A program made the translations under genes and the position numbers. Positions 27,755 through 42,000 of a stretch of 64,000 nucleotides of DNA are shown in pieces (the first letter of the stretch is position 1; every line of letters begins with the position of its first letter). The stretch is from Membranipora membranacea (lineage: Eukaryota > Bryozoa > Gymnolaemata > Cheilostomatida > Membraniporidae). The stretch lies in assembly GCA_914767715.1 (NCBI GenBank), contig OU612065.1, positions 18,042,001-18,106,000 on the forward strand, read 5' to 3'. The notes beneath the pieces are model-generated. The model saw only the letters and a list, made by a program, of their open reading frames with translations, made no database searches and was not told where the DNA came from.

Positions 27755-30700
27755 TTATTGCAGCCTAGCTTCGGCAGGGATTGCCTGATAGTGCATACCT
27801 AGTGGTGTGGTGGGTGGGATGGAATAGAAGCAGCCTGGGGGAGCCATACCGTAAGCTGTGGTGACAGCTGGTGCTTGTGAGAACTCTAGTCCTGGTACAC
27901 CTGGGTAACCGTAAGCTGCCGCGTAGTCAGCGAGGCCTGGGTACTGTCCTGCTGCTGTAGGGCTGATCTGAGCTGGCTGAAGCAGAGGTACTTGTGAAAC
28001 TGGGATTCCACCGCTAGTTGGCATCATACCGGGCATGAAAAACTGAGGCAATCTGCAAATAAAAGAAAGAACAAACATTGAAATGCCATTGCGTAATTGC
28101 TTGCCCCGCTTCATCATGAATATTCTGTTGACATGAGACGTCATACTTGTACATACTTATATTTAGATTGCTTGTGGGACTTGAGATTTTTTTGTGCTGG
28201 TCTGAGATATATCCAATCATCAAGTGGAAAATATACACACTCTTGTGTCACAAAGTTCGCAGAAACAAAGCCGTGTATATTTTGTTGAAATCACACTAGC
28301 TCAAATTTCACCACACTTCCACTCGAAAAACCAACCAAAAACCAACAAAACACCAGAGGTCTTCAGGGGGAAGCATGCAAAACCATTACAATACTGATCT
28401 TAGAATGCGGTGGTGTATTATTGTAGAATGTTGTGTGTGTGCAATAGGGTGAGCATTGTGTACGGCAACCCAATAAATTTTTGTCATTGCCGTATTGCTG
28501 TAAGTGTGTAGTAGCTTTGTATTTGTTCACAAATAATTCCACATTACTGTCCTACTATTTTCTGTGTTTGATCACTCATGGATGTTTTGAAAGGCATATC
28601 TATTGCTCTGCTCAAGCCTTTTGTGTTTGAAAAGAACAGTTTTCAGTTCAGTTGATTATGTCTTTTGGTGTATTAATTGTTGTTGGGGGTTTTTGTAAGA
28701 ATTGCTGAATAATCAATGCCAGGTTTATATAGAATTGGTATTGGATTTTCTCACATCCTCGCCTTTAGCACGGCCTTTTATTTCTTACAAAGACACTTGA
28801 AGTGCTGATCAAGTGGGTTCTCCTATTCAAGTTACAACTCTTGTAACAGGCAGTTTTATGAATTTTCTGCAAATTAAAAATTTGACATCCAATTTAATTT
28901 CCAGCCTAGCATAAGCCTTGGTAGGTGTAAGTGTGTGGGGCCTAAGGCAATGATCGCACACCAATTCAAATTCAAATCAGGCTCGGTCAACTGTTTAACA
29001 AGTCAACAAGCCTCCGCCACCGGTAAGCTGGCCGTACACCATATAATATAATATTATAACGTGGCAAGCAACAAACTTCTTCACGATGTTCAATCAATAT
29101 ATAAGAGAAAGTATAAAATGTAGTTTGGATTTGTTAACTAGTGGTCAAGCCGGAAACGGAAATATACTGGCATTGAAAGCAACCCACGCCACACCAAGTC
29201 AAACTAACAGAACACCAACTCTATATTCAAAGAGACCTGTTTGGTTGCCATGATATGTTGTCTATTGGAGGGCTTAACCCCCGGAGACTACGATAGCCTG
29301 TCTCACTGAAGTCAAACTACACTGACATAGTGGCTGAGACTCCTTCATGTCGTTGCAATGCTGAAGGTAAATACACACAATAAGACTCATTATACTCTCT
29401 AGTGATGTCGAACAAGCCGAACAAGACGTCATGATTTTCAAATGTCTCAATTCATCAAAGATAATCCAATAGTGTTTGGCATTGGCATGGTTTGAAATTT
29501 GATAATAATTTTGTCAATAAAAAATTAAGGTGGCATTGTTGCCGCTGAGTGGAGTAATTGTTGATGTAACACACGCATAGACAGAAGCACTCAAACAAGC
29601 TTACCCGATTTGAGGGGCAATGAGTCCTGGCTTCATGAAGGCTGCTGCAGGGCTTACTGGAGCTACAAAGTGAGAGAAAAGACAGATAATTAAACAGCTG
29701 CTAAGCTTAAAAGTTCAATAGCTGGCTGACCATTAAAACCCCCCTTGTGACGAATTGCTGGCAAGGTAAACTACCTGTAATCCGTACCCTGGTTTTCAAG
29801 CTACCCGCCATGAAACAGGGTGTTGCTTTCAATGGGACATGTAGATAAGTTTGTTTGATGGATCTGCAAACAACATGGACAAGCCTATATTGCTAATTCA
29901 TTTCGGGGAGATAGTTTGTTAAGTTGGTGATAGTGATTAGGACATTATTGGTATTTTAGTGCGTGTGGTAAACATGTTCGCAGATAAAAAAGAATGAGCA
30001 ACCACACAAAGAAGTGAAATTTCAATTCAAAGTTCAAACCCCAGTAGACAGAAGCATGTGCCATCGAAGTTAGCAATGAAAATGACAATGGCTCTATTTT
30101 GAAGGCACGTGAATGATAGTAAAAAAGGCTCTTTAAGCACCAGTGTTTATATGGTCATCAAATATTCATTTTTTGGTCAGTTTCATTGTAAAAAGGACTC
30201 CTGAGAATTAACAACAGCCTAGTTTGATAGCTTTGTTTTCAGGCGTTTTACTCACCTGTGGACGCTCCACGTGGTTTGGCACCGAGGTATGCGAGGTTAA
30301 CATTAGCTTTTCGGCCATCTATCACAGGGTTTGGATCTTGTATAGCTTTCTTGGCGCCCTCTGCTTCCAACATAGTAACCTGAAAAAGCAATTAAAGTTA
30401 ATCATTACTAACAAAAAAACCTTTTAATTTGCAATCGGGCGCTAATTTCCGTATCAAATTTTGTCTCTGTCTCCTGAAAAAATTGCATTGCACTTGACAA
30501 AACTTTTTTAAAGGACAAAGGTTACGATTATCAGTAGATGGGCCCTTCATTGGTAGCATAAGGCAACTCAAAACCACCTTTAGTATCCATGACAGTTTGG
30601 CAATTTATTTACGGCCCGAGGGTTAAATTCAATCAGTGTCAAGTGGTAAGAGAAAAAATAAGTTTGGCAATTTGAAACTTTCAAGAAGTCACGGGAACGG

Positions 30701-31157
30701 GGCACACTGAACCGATGAAATACTAGGAATATAAGTAAATAACTTCTAGCATTCACTGAGGATTAGATTATTTGTCAAACATTCTCAAGTATATACATAG
30801 CAACTAAATGACCTATTCAGTACCTATACCGCTCAGGTGAAAAGTCTTTTAAAATCTAGGTTATACATTGCCGAACTGCAATGGCACTTATCATATTCTA
30901 GAACAATAGTGAAAGGAGGCTTTTAGATCTTGAACATGTACAGGTTGTAGTATATAGAGAATAGAAAAGAAAACACTTACGAATCCGTAGCCTTTGCTCT
31001 TGTTCGTAACTCTGTCTGTGATGACAACTGCTTCTTCGATATCACCGTACTGGTCAAAGTGGGCTTTGAGAGTATCGTCCGTTGTGTGGTATGGCAGTCC
31101 TCCGACGAACAGTTTAGTGAAGGTTGTGTCTCTGTTTGTTACTCCTGGTCCGGCCAT
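27755..31157 (-). CDS. RBM24: RBM24/RBM38-like RNA-binding protein
   Basis: Single-RRM protein of the RBM24/RBM38 (SEB-4/SUP-12) family. Family members bind GU-rich motifs to control mRNA stability and muscle-type splicing in nucleus and cytoplasm. Four exons: 31157-30981, 30379-30256, 29662-29605 and 28052-27755, giving 218 residues (vertebrate members are about 235-240). RNP2 is KLFVGGLP (15-22). RNP1 is KSKGYGFV (53-60), split by the first intron after F59. The RRM is followed by the diagnostic [20 protein letters not shown], then a Pro/Ala/Tyr-rich tail ending ARLQ, like the vertebrate proteins. The start is the first Met before the RRM, at the usual distance. RBM24 versus RBM38 cannot be separated, since invertebrates usually have one pro-orthologue. 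The gene is intact, with a TATA box and a GC box upstream and 8 kb of gene-free DNA beyond, as often seen for tissue-regulated genes. Confidence 0.93.
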
Positions 31158-31336
31158 CTTTTTTATATTTATGATATTATTATCTGCGATTTATGAATTA
31201 TCTTATAGTAATAATAAATAGTCACTCAAATAAATTAGTCACACAAAAAGCACGCGAGAGCAATCTGGAAAATCTAGCAAACTTTTAAGTTGAGCACCGA
31301 CACACAAGTGAACTGATTGAGCCAGACCACGCTTTA

Positions 31337-31344
31337 CTTATATA
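31337..31344 (-). promoter_or_regulatory. TATA box upstream of RBM24
   Basis: The minus strand reads TATATAAG, 180 nt before the RBM24 start codon. A transcription start about 30 nt downstream would leave a 5' UTR of about 150 nt. No acceptor-like site sits close to this ATG. Confidence 0.5.
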
Positions 31345-31411
31345 TCCCTGCCACTTAGATTACAATAGCTGCTTCTAAATTACTTCTGCAGAGGCCAGTT
31401 GATTTGATTTC

Positions 31412-31488
31412 CACGTGAAAGAAAAGGCCTGCCTATTGCTCATTCTATTATTGCTCCTTTGTTTGCCTGTTGCTTAAGCCCCGCCCAC
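31412..31488 (-). promoter_or_regulatory. E-box and GC box upstream of RBM24
   Basis: CACGTG is at 31412-31417 and CCCCGCCCAC (an Sp/KLF-type GC box) at 31479-31488. Both lie within 150 bp upstream of the TATA box. Assigned by motif and position only. Confidence 0.35.
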
Positions 31489-34400
31489 AATTCACTGTTT
31501 TGTTGATTCTTTCAACCGCAATTCAGGTTTTCATTAATTCCACAAAGAAAACTCGGGTCCCTGGGTAGACTTTTAGCTTGGAGCCTGTCACAAGAAATTC
31601 AGTATTAGGGCAGTTGCTATTTGCTATGGCCATAAAGCAAATTTTTGGCAGCCATATCAATGATGAGATGAATACTGTGCAAAGCTCAGGGAGGGTGCAA
31701 ATCTATTGTTTGTTACGAATTTAGAATTCAGACAAATGTTTGCTGCTAAACTGAAACCTTGTAAGGATGGTCGAACAATCCAGTGTACCTTTACTCATGT
31801 TTTAATTGTGTGAGGCATATAACTGGATGTATTGGTAACATATTACTTTGAGGTACACAAAGTAGGTACAATGTATCACTGTAAATCCCAGAGGGGAAAA
31901 GGTAACGTAGCATCTAACATTATGAGACCACGTATTCTAGAAGTCCGAAAATCTCTGACCCCAAATGTCTTAACGAAAAGCAGCTATAATAGCGCTTCAG
32001 CACAAAGAGACAGCACTTTGGCAGAGCACTAATTGATTGCAAGACAGAGCAGCAAGTTAAGATTCCGGTGGATTTGTTATGTAGAGAAGTGCAGCCATTA
32101 ATTAGTCAGTTTGTAGCACTAATTGCTCCTGTTCTATGATTTATATGAGGCTGACATTTATAGCAGGAGTCGTGCATAACTCAAGTCTAACTAATTACAT
32201 CAACACGCTGCCGCTGCCGATTGACTAGTATGAATGATATTCCTACCTGATTTAAGCTGCCAGTTTTCGTTGTCGGCCTTGTTCTACAATATACAGATAG
32301 GTATATCAGATTGCTGCGAGCTTGTGTAGGATATACCCAAGCACAAACAGGATTGAAAAGTTATTAATTAAACAAGGATGAAAAAGCATGGAATTGGTAA
32401 TCAATGTCATAGCCTGCCAATGTTTTCTATATTAACAGCTCGTTTTTTTCATCTTTTGTCAAGTCTACACAAAGCCCAATAATTCTATACTTGGATTTTT
32501 AGTCTTCATTCATAGCGGCATTCAACTATGCATTGGAAAATTGCTTTTACTGAAAAGACAAAAAATTGATGTGAGTCAACAATTATATGCACACGATCCA
32601 ATCATTTGGTATATGGATGGAGGGATGCATTTAGGGTATTAAAAGTGTTTAGATGCCTCGGGGATAAAAACAAGCTTACCTTTTAGAGTTCAGCTTCGAA
32701 TCCCTACCACAATGTGGTACCACACACAGAATTTTAACCCATTCAAATCTTCGCAAACAGGTTAATCACCTGCAGGGCTCATTTGGAATGTATACCAAAC
32801 AAAATTATTAAATTTTAGGTGGGAATTAAGAATTATTCGGCCTATTAACTACGTAAATCAATGGATATTTTACAGATTAAAACATAATTCCCGGGGATCA
32901 GCCATAGCTGGAGCGTCGTTATAAATTTTAATCACTTTGATTACGTTTGAAAGTGAAAACATTTTCACATGCCCCATTATTGGTCACAAACATTTTGTAA
33001 GCAATCAAAATGTATCTCAGTACAGCAAATCTACACTATACAAATATGTTCAGTATTGCCCTTATCAAAAAAGTTACTAAGTTATCAGAAATGGCAAACC
33101 GAATCAGCGTTTTGTTTGAAACAAGTGGCATACAGGCTCTCACCTTTCTGTCTGCCATGTGCTATACTTCAAGGTTACTTTAAAATGAAAACTGTCAAAA
33201 AGTATCAGGTTCAAAGATATATCCGTTATGAAAAACTATTTTCGTGTCTAAAAAGACGCAATCGGGTTGTTTGAATTTGAATTCGAGTATGAAATCTATG
33301 TTTGGCCATATTTGTCTATGCTCTTCAACTAAAATCATACACCCTTCCTCTTACATGTGTTTGTACAGCGAAGTACTGTTTTTACCATAACAGCTAGGCA
33401 ACTTTTAATTAGAAGATTATCATATTTGGGCAGAAACAACTTGCAATGAATGCATAGCAGCACTTTTTTATGACAATGGACGATGAAATTTAATTTGTCA
33501 AGTACAAAGTCTCAAACAAGCGTTACCATGTCTTGAACTTATACTAGAAATCCTTACAGTAATGATTGTACTTTTCATAGTCATTCTCTTAGTTGAAGTT
33601 ACAGAGTTGAAGTTATAACTAAATATATGTGATTGTTTGTAAGTCTCAATCATGGCAAAGATAAGAGATTTCCCATTTACTTGTAAGCTGATAAGATAAC
33701 CGCTGTTAACACACAGAAAACCCACAAACCAGTAATGGACAATATTGTCAATCTTAGCAATTGTGAGAGTGCTCTATCTATAGATTATTCAGGTGTTGGT
33801 CGACTTTTCAGGCTCAACGTTGTTTTGTTATGACGAGAAAGAAATGCACAGATTCTCAGAAACTGGCTAAATAGCAAAATATTATTCCAGGACTAACACA
33901 AATACAAACCAAGCATAAAATTAAGAAATTTACTTAGGTGTGACTTTTGTGGATGAGAGTGAAAGGGGCTTGTTGACTTATATCAAGTTGTCGTTATCAG
34001 TTCTTTTCATCATCTATTGATGAGAAATGATGATAAAGCATTCACACAGTGATGATTATGAGTTTGGTTACCTTAAATACAACAAAGATGAGGCAAAGAT
34101 ATGGCATATGGGGTCAGGTACTGTCACTGATTGAAAGCTACTCAGCGCTGTTCATCTTCAACTTTAAAACCCTTCTTATCATGTAATCTGCCTATTGACA
34201 GCCTTTTATTACACTTTTATATTAGAGCACTTGCTCTTCAATGTCGAGATAATCCCTAAAGGTATAATCGATCCTGCCGACAATACCCTTCACCCGATTA
34301 TCCCGGACTTTTCTTTCTTCCCGACCATATCAATATGTCATCCTGTAGTGCACACATGGTCAAATCTGGCTTTTGCACTCTGCTACTATTCAAATGTCAA

Positions 34401-37400
34401 CTTGAATTTGCACTCATAATTTTATTGTCTTTTTAAGATACTCAATATGTCTGGCTTCATCAGTAGTAAATTGCTTTTGGGATTTCTTTTAATTCTGTCC
34501 GGCAGTTATCCCCCACTATCTATCAGTCTGATAGTGTGTAGCCATGCACTATCACATTAGCCTTGTCTAATAATATTCCTGCGCACTAGGCTACTATCAC
34601 GTGCCATCGTGAAGTTTGGATCGTTTAGTCGTCCCTAATAATAATACCACTGATGCTATATCTAAGCTATCTGAAATTTAGTAGACTTAAACCCCACCAA
34701 ACTCTTGAATCCACCGTCCGAGGGCTTCTCTGGTCTGGGTAGTCAGTAGCCATATGCACCGTATGGCCTAAGTTGTCACATTTTTAGATCTCACGAAACA
34801 AATATTTTGGAAAGCCTCTCAAAATATGGCAATGTGACAAATTTGACCACATGACAGACGCTTAATTCAAAAATACTATTTCAGACTCTCAGATCCCCTA
34901 ACATGGAAGTAGTTGGTATATGTACACAAAACAGCGGCAATTCAGTATACAACACTTATGTAATTTGGTCTGAATATCAGTGATATTTTATTTCAAATTA
35001 CCATTGGCATAATAATGTGTTTGGCAATTAATGGGCTTCTTGGGTGAAGTACTAGAAATCTAAAGGCCTTTTATCTGCCTCTACAATGCCATGACATTTT
35101 CTCACTGCAGCGATATGTCTAGTTTTGTTGATATTAGCTGTGTATTGTTATGCTTGTATAGAGGTAATGTTGGTTGAGAAAATTTTAAGCAAATTTTCCA
35201 GTAAATGTACAAGTTTTAAAATCACAGTGACAAACAAAATTACATTATAAGCTTGATTTGTACATGGTGGCCTAATTTGGGAAAATGGTGTAATCAACGG
35301 GATTTGTGTACACAATAAAGTGCGTTTGAATGGCGATGTTGATGTATCATACCTGAGTAAACTTAAATCAGGTTGTTCAAATGGACAATTGTGATGACAC
35401 AGAAGATTAAGATGCTATTGCGCCAAAACTACCCCCTGAAATATGAGCAAATATTTTAAATTCACATTATCCCTTTTTACAATTATTTAAAGCTTCACAC
35501 AACAAGCCATGTATGGGAATGATAAGTAGGAGGTAGATTGCTGCTGTTATGGGGCTTGACCTCATGAAAGGACAAGAGGATGAGAAATGTACGCCTTTGT
35601 GTTCTGTTATTGAATGTCGTACACATCAGATACTGGTATCATAGCATAACAGCGCTTTCCCTCAATACACTGGTGACCTATCGGTTTTGCTTGATATATT
35701 TTCAATTAAAGGGTATTTAATAACATTGTCCCAGCTTTTCTTATAATCAGTAGTTTCATCATTTAAATTAGGAATTCTAATTGTGAGATTCACAATAGAC
35801 ATATAAATATAATTTATAGTTTTTATCAGGGAGTTTGTCCCCAACTCTCTATTTTTTCTTACAGAAAAACCCATTTTAGAGAATTGTCCACTCTCTGCAC
35901 TTTGTAACCAATATTGGATGATCAACTCAGGTCGTCGATATGGCAATCAGACTGATCACAAAATTTGCATCACTACATTCTGAATACATAGCTGCAAGGG
36001 GAGTGTCTAGTAAATCTTCATTACCACAATACAACTCAAATACATCTGTCAACGAAACCAAGGAGTAACAGGACTTCGCTATTACTCCTTGACGAAACCA
36101 TCCCTACTCTGATCTTATAGACAGACAAAATATTAGTCTAGGCTTAGAGTATGCAGGTGTAGAGCACTAAATCCTGAAGCAATTATTTTGGATCCATTCG
36201 ATATTTTATATAAACAGTCTCATTACAAACATAATAGCTAAAGGGCCCGCTCCCGTTTTTTGACATCACGCTTATGCCACTTAATAAGGCTGTGCCTTGT
36301 GACAAATTTAATTTTAAATTTGTGAGTGAAAGCACAACCTCTCCCAATCCCTGCTTCTGTAAACACTGAAGTCAAACAAGACCCGGGATAAGAATGTTTA
36401 TCACAGATCTTTATTGCTTAATAATCATTGAAGCCTAAAGAAAAATTAATTCATAAACACTTTTCCTTTGTTGAATTGTGGTTTTTAATTCTTTGGTGCA
36501 CAGTTGAAAGGGAATGGTTACAACTTTTTAATTAACGATCATTGCTCACCTCAATAGCCACATGTGAAAAAAGGTACAGTTACCGATGGTTTTTGAATGA
36601 AGAATAACAACACCCTATCACAGATTCATTAGCTCTTGAGTGGCAAGAAAAAATATTGAAAATTTCTGGGCATAAAGGGTGGGTTTTGTCTCCATTCATC
36701 AGCCAGTGTTTATCGAAACCATCAAATTCAATGCATCTTGATTGCCTTGCACTGCTTCTATATTTAACATGAATATAACGGCATTTAATTTAAAAAGTTG
36801 AAGACAATCCATTTTTCGAACAAAGAGTGTTTGCTTGTCATACCAAGATAAGATCAGATTTTATTGTGATTCTTAAAAAGCAGAGGCTGGGATCGCATAT
36901 TGCACTCAACACTGAAATCAACCCAAAATTGACCTTCATTGCGCACAACCAAGCAAAGACAACATGGTCCATCAACAGAAATACAAAACCAGTGTTTGGT
37001 TTGAAAATTCTTAATTTCTTGCCGCAAACAGCGAGCTGCACGGCATCAATTGATATTTTACTCTATAGAAAAACAACGGAGGTCTGTAACGTGAAGTAAA
37101 ATAAACTTTGACCATCGCCGCGTCACAAGGTCAACGGAATTTCAGAAACGGCACAATTAACAAGAACAGTAGTCCAGTAGTCTTTGTAGACCGATACAAA
37201 AAAACATCTCAAGCAGTTTTGTCTTGAGGGAGAGGTTGTATAACAGCAAGGTAGTATTTGACCATATAAACATAAACAAGACTGGGTTGGCAGTTGTCAA
37301 CTGGAGGTAACGCGTCAAAAAGTTTGGAGCTCAAGAACAAAGAGCTGCCCAGATTTTGATGAACAATTTCTGTGGCATCATCAAGAGTTATCAAAATTAA

Positions 37401-39082
37401 ATCACAAAACCTTGCTCAATATATCAAGAGGTATATAGTAGACTGGGTTTATATTTCTTGAAAAGAATTTGAAATTAATAGTGCACTAATGACGCTGAAT
37501 GCAGGCTTAGAATTAGGGATCAGTGGCTGGGGCCAGCTAAACTTAAACAATAGTTAAAGTGTAACAAGTTCATAATCCATTGTTAAAGTTGCGAACCAGG
37601 ATAAAAGACAGGGGGATAAGCCCATTTCACTGTCTGCATTTATCGGAGAATTATGTTCTCATTGTTGCAAAGCATGACAAGGTTTTGTAAAGATTTTGTC
37701 ATGATTTCAGAACGTATTTAGTGAGTTTGGATCCAACAACAATTACCTCAAAGGGCTCCTGATGATTTTAATTACCAGAGTGTTTGTATAATAAAATGTA
37801 ATCCTGAGAAAATTGTTCCAGAATAAACAATAACTTTACAGTTGCACATAGAAGATGGTTTTTATATTTCTTGATGAGTCCATTTGGGAGCCAACTTTTC
37901 CTATCAAAATACCCTCTGGCTATTCGAAGCACCCCTTTCCTGACCTAAGCATAAAGAATACCATACGTTGGGAAGATCTATCTATGTGTTACGTGCTTTG
38001 CCTTGAGTAGGAGTTTACTCCTTGGTATAGCTATCAAATTAGTTGGGAAGAAGCTAATAAAAGACAACAATTTTTAATGATTCGAATTGGAGTTGCAGAT
38101 TTAATACAAATGGTTGATTTTCTTGGCAATAGCATTATTAGATGGGGTTGTGAGGATTTTTTGGAGGGGGGGGACACCCATGTTATCTGATGTACTGATG
38201 AGTTTGGTTTGAACTTAACCAATATATTTTTTTGGTAATTAATGGAATGATCAACATACAGAACAGTATTTTTACCGTACCAACATACATCACAATGACT
38301 CACAGGGCCAGGAGAAAAATAACCCAGAAAAAGGAAAAAAAAACAAATATGTTTGTTGTTATATAGCAGATTATGCATATTTAGAATTAGTGCAGATAGA
38401 GAAACGAAAAATAACATTGATATGCGACAGTCTTTTTAATAAATAGGCCGCATCTACATTTATATGCTGTTAAAATAACTGTTTCTGTGATATACATTCA
38501 GCATGTCTGTTAAACAGAATAAATAGCAAACTAAACGGCACTACACATAGGTAGTTACAGGTGTCCACTCCCCCCACATGGGTTGTGCTATCATGCATTT
38601 TCCCAAGTGCATAAAAAATACTGCAGCATCTTCTTTTAATGATGCTATGATCCTTACAGGCTATCCCAGGTTAACTAGAAGGAACATATACTGAAGCACC
38701 CACTACCGGTGCGGATAGAAAAACTCATAAGAGCTGTGTACAGCAAATTATTTGCAAGGAGTGGTAGATGTATGCTATATGTAGGCTACCCATATACTGT
38801 ATATTATGACATGGTAAGCAAGCATCAGATTTTTGCTCCTGAGATGGAGGGCCAATTTTTTATAGTAGATTCTAATATCAATCCCACAATGCAACTCTCA
38901 ACAATTACTCATAATTGATACTTGGTTGTTTACACTGGACTTAGTTTCTGGTGAAGGTCTTGCGACACGCTATTATCAAATAATGTGCCACATGCGCTAC
39001 AGCTGAACTAACACAGACTGTGACTACTGTAATATCTGTTGTAAGTTGCATTATGGGAGAAATAATTTAAGTTCCTGTCACT
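31489..39082. other. Gene-free region between RBM24 and TM9SF1
   Basis: About 7.6 kb with only short, unsupported open frames. It lies upstream of RBM24 and downstream of the TM9SF1 stop, so it may hold RBM24 distal regulatory DNA and the TM9SF1 3' UTR. A minus-strand ATTAAA (38635-38640, written TTTAAT) is a weak candidate TM9SF1 poly(A) signal. The mini-hairpin at 36052-36100 is the only clear structure. Confidence 0.5.
36052..36100. repeat. 31-bp mini-hairpin with 9-bp flanking direct repeat
   Basis: ACGAAACCA at 36052-36060 is repeated exactly at 36092-36100. The 31 bp between them form a hairpin, AGGAGTAA (36061-36068) pairing with TTACTCCT (36082-36089). This is the expected footprint of an insertion with a 9-bp target-site duplication. 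Confidence 0.65.
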
Positions 39083-42000
39083 TCAGTCCATCTTGACGTT
39101 AGCGTAGATATATCGGATGAATTTGAGTGCAGAGAAGAAACCGACAGTACCAAGAGACAAGAAGAATACGTAGCAGGTGAGGAGGGTATAACCAAAGAAC
39201 TGGACAGTCTGCAGGGCGCCAGACATTGACGAGCGGTTGTAAAAGAAGAACGCAGCATACGCCAGTACAAACATCGAAGCAGATCTGTAAAACATAACAT
39301 TGGGCATCATGATTACTAAATTCTCATCGGGGATCAGTACCCGCTCTATGTATTAATCTTAGATCATAGGAATGTTTTGGACTATCACATCTTGAGTAGA
39401 TTTTTTAGTTGTGAATGCTGGAGCACTCAAATTTAGGATGTGGACAGATTGAAAGGGAACACTTTATGGTCAGGTCGATTAATTTGATGCAATCATAAAT
39501 GAAGTGATTTATGTGCATACGGAAGTGTCATTTTACCCTGTCGTCGGTGTGCAGTTATGAAAATGGTTACAAAAATTCACTTCTTATCTTGTGAAACAAG
39601 AACCCCAACATAGGTGCTAGCTTATCTCTCCGAACTAAGTAAACAACAAAATGGCAATATCACATTTACCACGTCTAAAACAAGGTGTACCGAGTCATTT
39701 GACAAGTTAATTTGCTATCAGTGTCTGTGGCATGTTTGAATATTTCGAGGCACACATAAAGAAGAAAATTTGAGCTCTAAAATTTTCAAATGTTATCTAA
39801 TTTTTCGGTTACCAAGTCCTTGAACTTCAAGACAACCACTGAGAGCTAGCCGTACGAGCTTTATGTACATACACTTGTGTAAAGCGTCATCAAATGTTCT
39901 CGACATTAATAAAATACTAGAAACTAGTAGCACTAATAAATTTACAAGTGGGTTTTGTCTACATAAGGGAAGTTCAAAGGTGACCGTCGTGTGCCAGCTA
40001 GTGTGCTGCCCTGATGCACGCTGTCGAGACAGGTGTAAAACTGTCAGCTGATTAATATCACAGAGTAAGGATATATCCTTACTCTGTGTTAATATATTAG
40101 CCTTTGCATGATTTCTACTTTCAACTGATGTTTGCCAGACAAAGGCTTGACAGCACTAGATAGTAATCAGCTGTGCTGCCGACTTGTGATGGTCTTTGTT
40201 TTTAAGCTGGCAATAATAAGTGACTTCGTATAACAACTCATTAGCCTTTTAACAATTATAAAACAGTCAGCATAAACAACAAAGGCAGCGATTTAATGCT
40301 TTATCCACATTTCCGTCTCGCCTTTCATTCAGCAGTTTTAAAGCATGTATGATTATTCCGAAATGTCAATGCTTTCTCGGATGAACAACTTGTAAAGTAA
40401 AGCAGCCTTGATACCAATTAGCCTGATCTTGGATTTTGTTCCTTTTATACCAATGCATTGGCCATTTTATCCACTGTAAAATTTAGACCCACAGTTTTGA
40501 GGTATTTGGTCCAACAAATGACCACTTGTCAATATGGGGAACAAAAAATTTGTACATTGTTACATTTGCACACATTCATTTTGAGAGAAAGGCTTTCTAC
40601 AAGGCACTTAACTGCCAGGTACAAGAGTTCAAGTCTATATTCTTCAATCTCAGATAATTTGTAGATAGTATGGGATAGAGTGTGTTTGTCTTATAAGGGC
40701 ATTGTTTCAATTGATATAATATATCCCTGAAATAATTTTCGTTTAGGGCGCTTTTCCTGCTCATCTGAGTTGGATATGTTGGAGTTATCCAAGCATGTTG
40801 AAAATGTAATGTCGGTAGTTACAAGGTGTGAAAACTCCGGTTCTCACTGAATTAACATCAGGGAGATGGGGAAATCAGGAAAGGGATGCATGAGTATGAC
40901 AATCATAATAAATAACGATGCGGTACAAATACAACTCCAAATTTAGATGTCTGTTAGTTGCCTCTATGGCTTCAGTTTTCTGAAACGTGTTGCACATAAG
41001 AAATAAAAACATCATTTTGCGAAGAAATTTGATGCCAGTAAATTATCTACTGTATCTGCCTTGGAATTCAACTTTCAGGCCACTAGAACTGCAGCTCGGT
41101 AATACTTACCCAGCAGTAAATATAGATCTCCACCACCATCTGTAGTCCTCAGAGTTGAGCTGGAAGTATACCAGCGCCACAGTTATACAGGCTGTAACCA
41201 TCAGTACCATTACATATACAATACCTAGTATACCCCACAGTGTATAGTGATCACGTCCCCACAGTGTAGAGAATATATAGTACAACTCCACAGATATAGC
41301 ACTGAAGAAGAGGAAAGAACATTAGGATGATATTTACAGTACTGTTTATATTCTTTTCATTTTATCTGTTTCATTCAGTGACACATTTTATATGTTATGG
41401 ATGATGAAACATTCAACCATATATAGACTACATCTTCCAATCAACGTCATCGACAGCTTACAGACATGGACCCCACACACACCTGTCATCACTAAACACC
41501 CACTGAGTTGAGGTGTGATTACAAACAGAATAACAATAACTGTGAGTTTCTGATCTTGTTGTTCTATGCATCTATGCCACGCCTGACAATGTTTAAATAT
41601 AGATAGAGAGTGGGTGCCAAGCTGTCATCAGACATCTATCAGGTTGAGATACACTGGAAGGCGCCTGGGCTTTTACAATTCATCAAGAGTCGTTGCCCCA
41701 GCGGAGTTTTTTACCCATGACTCCCGTGACACCTATACAATTTTACCACTGGTACCATATTTTTGCATAAATAACCAATTGCTCTACTATCAGACAAGAC
41801 AACACCATCTCCAAAACCACATCTAGATCTCATTTTTAATTATCAAAAACTTATCTTGATTTCTTTCTAGAACAAGAACTCAAGGTTTTCATATAAACAA
41901 GAGACGTACCTGAATGGCAGGAAGCCACCGACTAGAAGCTGAACAAGGGTAGATTTATACCAGGGAAGCCTGGGCAGCTCTCTGGCTATATTCTTAGTTC

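Noticed and set aside
35662-37099. ORFs of 90-94 codons in the 35.6-37.1 kb region
   Set aside because: No family resemblance and no supporting splice or start context; opposite-strand ORFs overlap at 36.8-37.1 kb. Chance length in AT-rich DNA.
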